Shown one piece after another: positions 47,755-64,000 of a stretch of 64,000 nucleotides of DNA. Numbering within the stretch: the first letter of the stretch is position 1; every line of letters begins with the position of its first letter. The DNA is from Eopsaltria australis (taxonomy: Eukaryota > Chordata > Aves > Passeriformes > Petroicidae). The stretch covers positions 1,178,001 to 1,242,000 of the forward strand of contig JAVTVJ010000464.1 of NCBI GenBank assembly GCA_034509425.1, in the 5' to 3' direction. Both the position numbers and the translations under genes were made by a program. The notes beneath the pieces are model-generated. The model had not been told where the DNA came from, made no database searches, and saw only the letters and a list, made by a program, of their open reading frames with translations.

Positions 47755-48720
47755 GAAAGGTTGATAAATACTTTATTGATTACAAAAAAAAAAAGATCCC
47801 AAAGCAGAAGCGACGGCGTTTGCCTCTTTGTATCGAAAATATAATCACAGGCCCCAGTCTCCCTGCTGTAAGAGGTACACGTCTGTCTTAAAAATACTGT
47901 TTACTCCTTTCCCCCAAATAGTCTGTTGTAAAATACGAAAAATAAGCAACAACATAAAGTGAGTGTGCGGGGAGCACCTGGCCCTTGCTGACACTGCAAA
48001 TGCCCCAGCAGACAACAAATCCTGCCTGTGAGCTTTGCCACGGAGGAGAGGGCTCCTTTTGCCATGGCTTTGGGCTCCAGAGGTTCCTCCCAAGGCGAGT
48101 GGAGGGGGATCCATGCAGGGATGGCCTGGAAAAGTGGTGTCCATGTCCATCTGTCCCTGCACTCTGCACAGGGGGTGCCATGAAAATACTGGGGAAGGAA
48201 ACCCAGGAGGGAGAGAGGAGGACACGTGTCTGTGACACTCGACATCCAAACCCCAGGATCCTGTGCTGATGATGAGCCAACAGTGCCCCGTGGGAATCCC
48301 CTGGGATCTATCACACAAGGAGCACAGGCACTGCATGGCATTTCACCAAGGCCAGCACGCTAAAGCACCTTCTTCTGCAGAACGACGTGATGAGATCTCA
48401 GAAGGATTTTAAAAATACTGATCTGGGTTTTTCCTTTGCAGCAAAAGCAGGCCTGGCCCCATCCCTGTCCATCCTGCTGGGTCCTGGGCATCCACTGTCC
48501 AGCCAGCACTTCCTGGAGCCACTGCCCCACGGGCACTCAGGCTCCTGGGAAAGGCACAAGGTATGGCCACGTCTCTTCTCCCTCCATCATGCACTTCCTC
48601 CTGTGCTTCCTCCAGCCCAGCCACTCCGGGAGGGCTGTGGCTCCTGGGCCAGGCTGGCAGGGGAAGCAGGCACAGGTGGGACAGGGGAGAGCTGGCAGTG
48701 TCTGCCCCGAGCATCCCGTG
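47755..48720 (-). other. HCK: HCK 3' untranslated region
   Basis: The region runs from the HCK stop (48721-48723) to AATAAA on the minus strand at 47772-47777, with cleavage near 47755. That is only about 500 bp from the TM9SF4 start codon, so HCK termination lies directly upstream of the TM9SF4 promoter island. No other features seen. Confidence 0.65.
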
Positions 48721-55802
<7,082 letters not shown>

Positions 55803-56191
55803 GCTGCAGCCAAGGAAGGGGAAGTGAGGCCATTGCAACAGAGGTGAAAGCCCCACTCCAAACCCAGTCCAACTCCTTCCCATCAGCTCCCACCCAGCAC
55901 AGGGCCCCACTGCCTACTCAGCTGCACTGCTGTGACAGAGAAAGCTTTGCTCCTCCCACAGTTCAGGGCACATGCCAGAGGAAAAGGGATCTCCTGGATA
56001 CGTCACAGGAGGTGAATTTTGGGCAGACAACAGCAGCTTCCCAACCCTTCTGGGAAGCAGGACAGGGTGCAGGCACTGGGCACCATGGCAGCAGAGAGTC
56101 ACTCTTGGCATCTTCTGCAAAGAGGGGCCCTCATCATGGTGAGCTTTGCTGCAGCTCAGGGGTCCCCACACAGCACCCCTGGTGCCTATGG

Positions 56192-56204
56192 CCCCCCCCC
56201 CCCC
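56192..56204 (+). repeat. Poly(C) tract
   Basis: Thirteen consecutive C residues in HCK intron 1 (55804-57227). The rest of that intron is non-coding without recognisable elements until the CpG island begins at ~56,900. Confidence 0.9.
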
Positions 56205-57227
56205 AGCACAGGTCACCACTCCCCACTGTGCTCCCCTGCTCTCTGCTGGGTGGGAGCTGCTCTACACAGCCAGTCCAGGCCAAAGACAAATGCTCAACTT
56301 TCTCCAGCTCCCCACAAAATTCAGGGGGGAAAAAACTGCAAGAAACAGCAAGAGTGGGAAACCCCTTGCAAATGTACTTCCCTTGGCCAGGGAGACCTGG
56401 GCGCAGAGAAAGGAGAAGGTGCTGGTGGTGACAGTGAAGGAGGAAGCTCAGGGCTGAGCTCTCGATGTGCACAGCAAAGCTCTTGAGGGACATTGCTGTC
56501 ACCTCCACAACACCCCATGGTCACTCCTTGTCTTTCCCTGCATGCCAAAGCCCGGGTCAGCCTTGCTCCCAAGGGCAGAGCAGGAGCAGAGGTGGCAGCC
56601 ACGACAGCTCATCCCTCACTGGGGACACCCTGGGCACAGGTTGGGGACTGTTCCAGATCCATCCTGGCAAACCCACATGGTGCCCAGCTTAAACTCAGAC
56701 ATGGTTCACACCATCACCACTGCAGGTATTTGCTGTGCGTGTCCCACACCGGCTCAGTGCATCCAGCCCCACAAAGCACAAACACCCCGGGCGGTCCAAG
56801 GGTCATTCCCACCGGTTCCTGTGGCATAGCTGGCATTCCTGATGTGTCCCACCCTGGAGAGCCAGGTCCTGGGGCTCATGCGGTGTCCCCAGTCATGAGG
56901 ACCAGGCTGGATGAGGGTGCCCATCGCCCCCGGAGGAAGGCTGCCCGCAGCCCCCTGTCTTTGCTGCCCCGTGCCTGCGATCCCCGACAGCCCCTGCAAA
57001 GCCACCGGCAGGGACCCTCTCGTCGGGGCCACACCGTGCCCAACCGGGGCTGCACCGGGACCCGTGGGACTCCCGGCCATCGCCCCATCCCGGTCACTCA
57101 GGGTCCGCCGCTCTGAGCGAGACCGGCCCGGCGCGGGGTCGGACCCACCGGGCTGCCCCGGACCGGCTGCGGCGCTCCCCCGCCGCCCTCGGGGCTCCGC
57201 GCACGGCTCCGATCCCGGAGCTCTCAC

Positions 57228-57400
57228 CTTTGCTGCTGTCCTGGGGCACGTCCCCGTCGCCGGTCCCGCTCCCAGTCCCTGTCGCGGAGCCCGAGCTGCT
57301 GCCGCCGCTCCGCTCTGCCCGGCTGCTCTCCCGCCGCCTGCCCGGTACGGCCCCGCCCCTCCCGGTACGGCCCCGCCCCCGACCGTCCACACCCGCGGCC
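57228..57400 (-). promoter_or_regulatory. HCK: HCK noncoding exon 1 and GC-box promoter
   Basis: A donor on the minus strand (GCAGCAAAG followed by GTGAGAGC, junction 57228/57227) inside a CpG island marks the end of the noncoding first exon, pairing with the acceptor at 55803/55804. Upstream, at 57341-57360 and 57361-57380, a 20-bp unit is repeated in tandem with one mismatch; each copy carries CGGTACGG and a CCGCCCC GC-box (SP1-type). The transcription start presumably lies between 57260 and 57340 but is not determinable. Confidence 0.55.
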
Positions 57401-58655
57401 GGTGCCTCCTGTACCGGGCTGGGAGCGGAGACCACCACCCCTCGAATCGCACCCGCAAGGACATCCCAGCCCTGCGTGACCCCACTGTCCTTAGGGACAT
57501 CCCGACGGGTGCCAGAGCCCGTCTGTCCATCTGCTGCCCCCGGACACCGGACGGGTTTGGGTCCCGCAGCCCTGAGCAGCCCCCACGATGTTTCCTTGCC
57601 TGGTGCAGGGCCATGGAGGGCGGGGAGGGGGCGCGGGGGCACCACAGGACACAGCATCAGCCTGGGTCTCTGTCCCCGGGAAGGAGAAAAGAAAGCCCTG
57701 AGCATCCTGTGGTGGGGTGCAGGACATGAGGGGGTGCAGAACACAGTGGGGTGCATGGGGCTGGCTTTTTAAAGCACAGCTCAGAGAGGCCCGGGTATCC
57801 CTGGGCTTTGCGTTGTCCCTGCTGGCCCTGATATTCCCGTGCCAAAGCTCCTCTCGGTGCCCTATCCAGCCTTTCCTCTGGGTTGCCCAGACAACCCTTG
57901 AATTCGGGATGGAGCAGCATCAGCAAGGGGACCCACGCCTCTGTGTGACCCCGAGCATGGCGCTGCTTGGGCTCAAGGTGTCAGAGGAAGCAACCAGGGC
58001 GTCTCACCTCGGGAGGGTTTGCATATGGAAATTTCTTAGCAGAAAAAAACAAGTTGCTGTGGTAGCCCCAGCGCCTGCTGCCCACGCACCACCCTGGGGC
58101 TGCAGCGCCGTCCCGTAGTCCCCACCAAGGGACATTGGCCCGGGGCCAATGTTGGCTCGGGGCCATCAGCCAAGGGCCATCAGCCATGGGATTTTGGCTG
58201 GGGTACAGTTGCCAGGGGGAATCGGCTTGGGGTCGGTGGCCAGGGAACATCAGCTGAGGTCCATCGGGAGGCGGGGACACGGCCCCGTCCCTCGGCGGCG
58301 GAGGGGCTGCAGGGCGGGACTGCAGGAAGCCGGGTCCCGGGGCAGGAACTTCCTCTTGTGAAACACCCACAGCCTGCGGCCGGACGAGTGTCGCACAGGC
58401 GTCGCAGGCAGCAGCGGGCCAGCTGCGGCCACCAGCCCTTTTCTTTCCCAGCACACTCTTGCTGACCCCCTCCATTGCTCTGAGCATCCCCTAGAGCCAG
58501 CCAGGAACAGCCGGCAGCACCGTGACACTGGTAGTGACCTCCGTGTGACACTGGAGTGGGCAGGTGCCCAGCCCAGCCCAGCAGCCCTGTCCCAGCTCAC
58601 CCCCACATCGCAGCAGCCCCTGCACTGTGACAGGGCCTTTCCCCAGCGAAGAACC
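57400..58655. other. HCK-CCM2L intergenic spacer
   Basis: About 1.25 kb between the HCK promoter and the CCM2L poly(A) site. GC-rich to ~57620, then ordinary sequence. It holds a degenerate tandem repeat at ~58120-58270; no coding exon, RNA gene or retroposon is recognised. Confidence 0.65.
58120..58270. repeat. Degenerate ~12-25-bp tandem repeat
   Basis: Loosely repeated units built on GGCCATCAGCC / GGCCAATGTTGGC / GGGATTTTGGCT / GGGAATCGGCTTGG run for about 150 bp. Units vary in length and sequence, so this looks like a decayed minisatellite with short inverted GGCC..GGCC pairs. It also explains the repetitive minus-strand translation in this stretch, which is not taken as a gene. Confidence 0.6.
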
Positions 58656-58659
58656 TGCT

Positions 58660-58913
58660 CTGCTCCCAGCCCCAGCATTTAATTGAAATCTGCAGAAATT
58701 ACAGCACGTGTCTCCCCCACAGCCACGCCTGCCCTGTGATTCCGACAGCCTTGACAAGAGCTGACAGGGCAGTGCAGAGGACTGTCCCCTCCCATGGTGA
58801 CAAATGCACCCTCCCCGCTTCTGGGGCAGCGCTGGCCACCTGCTGAGTCTGGTGCTGGAGGTGCAGCACCACATCAGCAAGCAGGGAGGGGACAGCTGCA
58901 TTTTGGCACTGGC
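58660..58913 (-). other. CCM2L: CCM2L 3' untranslated region
   Basis: A short 3'UTR from the stop codon (58914-58916) to the variant signal ATTAAA on the minus strand at 58678-58683; cleavage expected near 58660. No canonical AATAAA is seen nearby. Confidence 0.5.
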
Positions 58914-62476
<3,563 letters not shown>

Positions 62477-63445
62477 GGCAGGACTCGGTGCTGCGGCCGC
62501 CCCCACTGCCCCGCTCGGCGCCGCGGCGCTTTCCTGTGTCGGAAACTCCACCAGGATAGCTGGGATGTGAGTTCCTGCCTCTCCTGGGGGGTGCTGGGAC
62601 TCGGCTGGGCTGGGACTGGGCTGGCACTGAGACTGGGACTGGGCTGGTACTGGGACTGGGACTGGAACAGGACTGGGGCTGGGACTGGGATAGGGATAGG
62701 GATAGGGGCTGAGCTGTTACTTGGGCAGAAGCAGGGGCTGAAGTTGTCTGGAATGGGACTGGAGATGGACCGGTGCTGGTGCTGGGACTGGGTCTGGGGT
62801 TGACACTTGGACCGAGGCTGGGGCTGGGATTTGGGCAGACTGAAGTGGGCTGAGATGGGACTGGAGCAGACGCTGGGACCAGAGCAGGTGCCGATGGTGC
62901 CTGTGGGACTCCACTATGGAGCAGCCCCTGCCCCTCACTGCAGGACTCTTTCCTGGGGCTGGGGCTGGTTCTGCTTCCCTATGACCCCACATCAGCCCCA
63001 TCCTCATGGGGCAGCTCTGGGGGCTCCCAGCCGTCGCTGCCCACATCTTGTCCTGCTCACACGGGGCCCTGGCACTGGGAACGGCCCTGGCACTGGGAAC
63101 AGCACTGCTGTACCCGGCACCCCGCTCCCCACAGCTGCCCATGGGGTCCAAACCCACCGTGGGTCTGGGGGCTGGCCGGGGATCGGGGCCTCCGGCAGGG
63201 AGGAGGTTGACCCGGCAGTGGCCGTGTCCGGCAGCTTCCTCCCCGGGATGCTGCATCCTGCCTGTGCACCCCTTCCCTGCCGGCCACCACGCCAGGGACA
63301 CCGACACCAGGCAGACAGCGCTGCTACAGCCATCCTGCTCTGTTAATGATGTCCCCGAGCACTCCGGGACAGAGAGACACCATCCTGCCCAGTTTTGGAG
63401 CCCCAGCTGTGAGCTGGAGGTGCCGACAAGGACAGGATCCCACAG
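62477..63445. other. CCM2L 5' flank with tandem-repeat tract
   Basis: Upstream of the CCM2L start the sequence is GC-rich and repetitive. From ~62590 to 62830 it consists of short G-rich units (GGGACTGG, GGGGCTGGGACTGG, GGGATA) in one orientation, and at 63067-63100 an 18-bp unit beginning CCCTGGCACTGGG is duplicated. No coding exon is recognised. The CCM2L promoter and any noncoding exon should lie within 62477-62600, but no diagnostic motif was found. Confidence 0.6.
62590..62830. repeat. G-rich GGGACTGG-type tandem repeat
   Basis: About 240 bp of irregularly ordered GGGACTGG, GGGCTGG and GGGATAGG units on the plus strand immediately upstream of CCM2L. Many G3 runs spaced by 3-6 bases make quadruplex formation plausible on the plus strand. 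Confidence 0.8.
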
Positions 63446-64000
63446 GCAGGGCTTATTGAAATGAATTTAATATCTCATGTTGCAGCAAAATTAAAAATAT
63501 ACAAAAAGTTTGTGGTATACAAAAAAGTCTCGGGACGGACCCCGGCCTCCCGCTCGCCCCCGCCCGCGCCGAGGGTCCCAGAGAAGAAGGTGGCACACAG
63601 AGTATTTACAGTACGTGACAGCAGCCGCCGGGTCCCAGCGCTAGGGGTTCAGGGATGTGGCTGAGACCCCGCGGCAGCCCCTGCCAGAACGAACTTCCCT
63701 CACTCCCTGAAGCTGGAGCAGCCCTGCTGCCATCCCTGGGTGACACCTCCAGGGATGAGGACCCCCCTATCCCCCATCGAGTGGGAGCTCAAGCACCCCT
63801 GGAGCTGTGCCCATCCTGGCCCCTGGTCATGCCCCCTTGTCATCCCAGTGGGCAGGCACTGCCATCCCGGTGCAGGGCGCTGGGTTTGGCTGCCCCTGTG
63901 GCACAGGCTGGGTGGAGGGCAGGGGAGTGGCCTGGGGCAGGAGCGAGACTGAGGGCTCCCCCCAAACCCCAGACTCCCCTGCCCAGAGCAGCCCAGGGCT
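63445..64000 (-). other. 3' end of a minus-strand transcript entering from the right (XKR7 expected)
   Basis: At 63460-63530 an AT-rich stretch interrupts GC-rich DNA and on the minus strand carries ATTAAA at 63466-63471 followed by AATAAG, as expected at a 3' end. Sequence to 64000 has no credible coding exon and would be 3'UTR. In the human order the gene next to CCM2L on this side is XKR7 in the same orientation; that identity is inference only. Confidence 0.4.

Noticed and set aside
46675..47891. Open frames of 200-266 codons on both strands
   Set aside because: CpG-island artefacts around the TM9SF4 promoter; the only coding part is the 21-bp TM9SF4 exon 1.
62477..62551. N-terminal extension of CCM2L
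   Set aside because: The frame is open upstream of MDSEAKKGKK, but no ATG exists there, and human CCM2L starts at the same place as the chosen ATG.

Overview
The window is vertebrate nuclear DNA, almost certainly from a bird. Genes are split into short exons with GT-AG introns, promoters sit in CpG-rich islands, and at least five fragments of CR1 LINEs (the dominant avian retroposon) are present, one ending in the diagnostic tandem octamer ATTCTATG. Intergenic distances are short, as is usual for avian microchromosomes. Species cannot be fixed from the sequence alone. I see nothing prokaryotic or viral apart from retroposon remnants.

Layout, left to right: (1) a CpG-island promoter at the left edge, expected from synteny to belong to ASXL1 leaving the window on the minus strand; (2) KIF3B (minus, CDS 4660-9683, noncoding exon 1 near 12985-13090); (3) POFUT1 (minus, CDS 15042-19309); (4) PLAGL2 (plus, CDS 21618-23904), head-to-head with POFUT1; (5) a ~5 kb gene-free stretch; (6) TM9SF4 (minus, CDS 33394-47253); (7) HCK (minus, CDS 48721-55802); (8) CCM2L (minus, CDS 58914-62476); (9) the 3' end of a further minus-strand transcript entering from the right edge, expected from synteny to be XKR7. 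The order and relative orientations match, as I recall it, the human chromosome 20q11 block XKR7-CCM2L-HCK-TM9SF4-PLAGL2-POFUT1-KIF3B-ASXL1, here in reverse.

All six protein-coding genes were reconstructed exon by exon. Splice phases close exactly and give uninterrupted proteins of 740 (KIF3B), 388 (POFUT1), 494 (PLAGL2), 644 (TM9SF4), 509 (HCK) and 560 (CCM2L) residues, all close to the human lengths. The genes do not form one pathway: they cover a ciliary/anterograde kinesin-2 motor, ER O-fucosylation of Notch-type EGF repeats, a zinc-finger transcription factor, an endomembrane nonaspanin, a myeloid Src-family kinase and an endothelial CCM-complex adaptor. The block is a conserved neighbourhood rather than a functional operon.

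I did not find an undescribed biological system. The most interesting non-genic signals are a pure 47-bp minisatellite in POFUT1 intron 1, a locally duplicated segment beside the POFUT1 3' end, paired inverted ZNF143-type motifs at the left-edge promoter, a TISU/YY1 element on the TM9SF4 start codon, a 20-bp GC-box tandem duplication at the HCK promoter, and a predicted loss of one N-glycosylation site in POFUT1.
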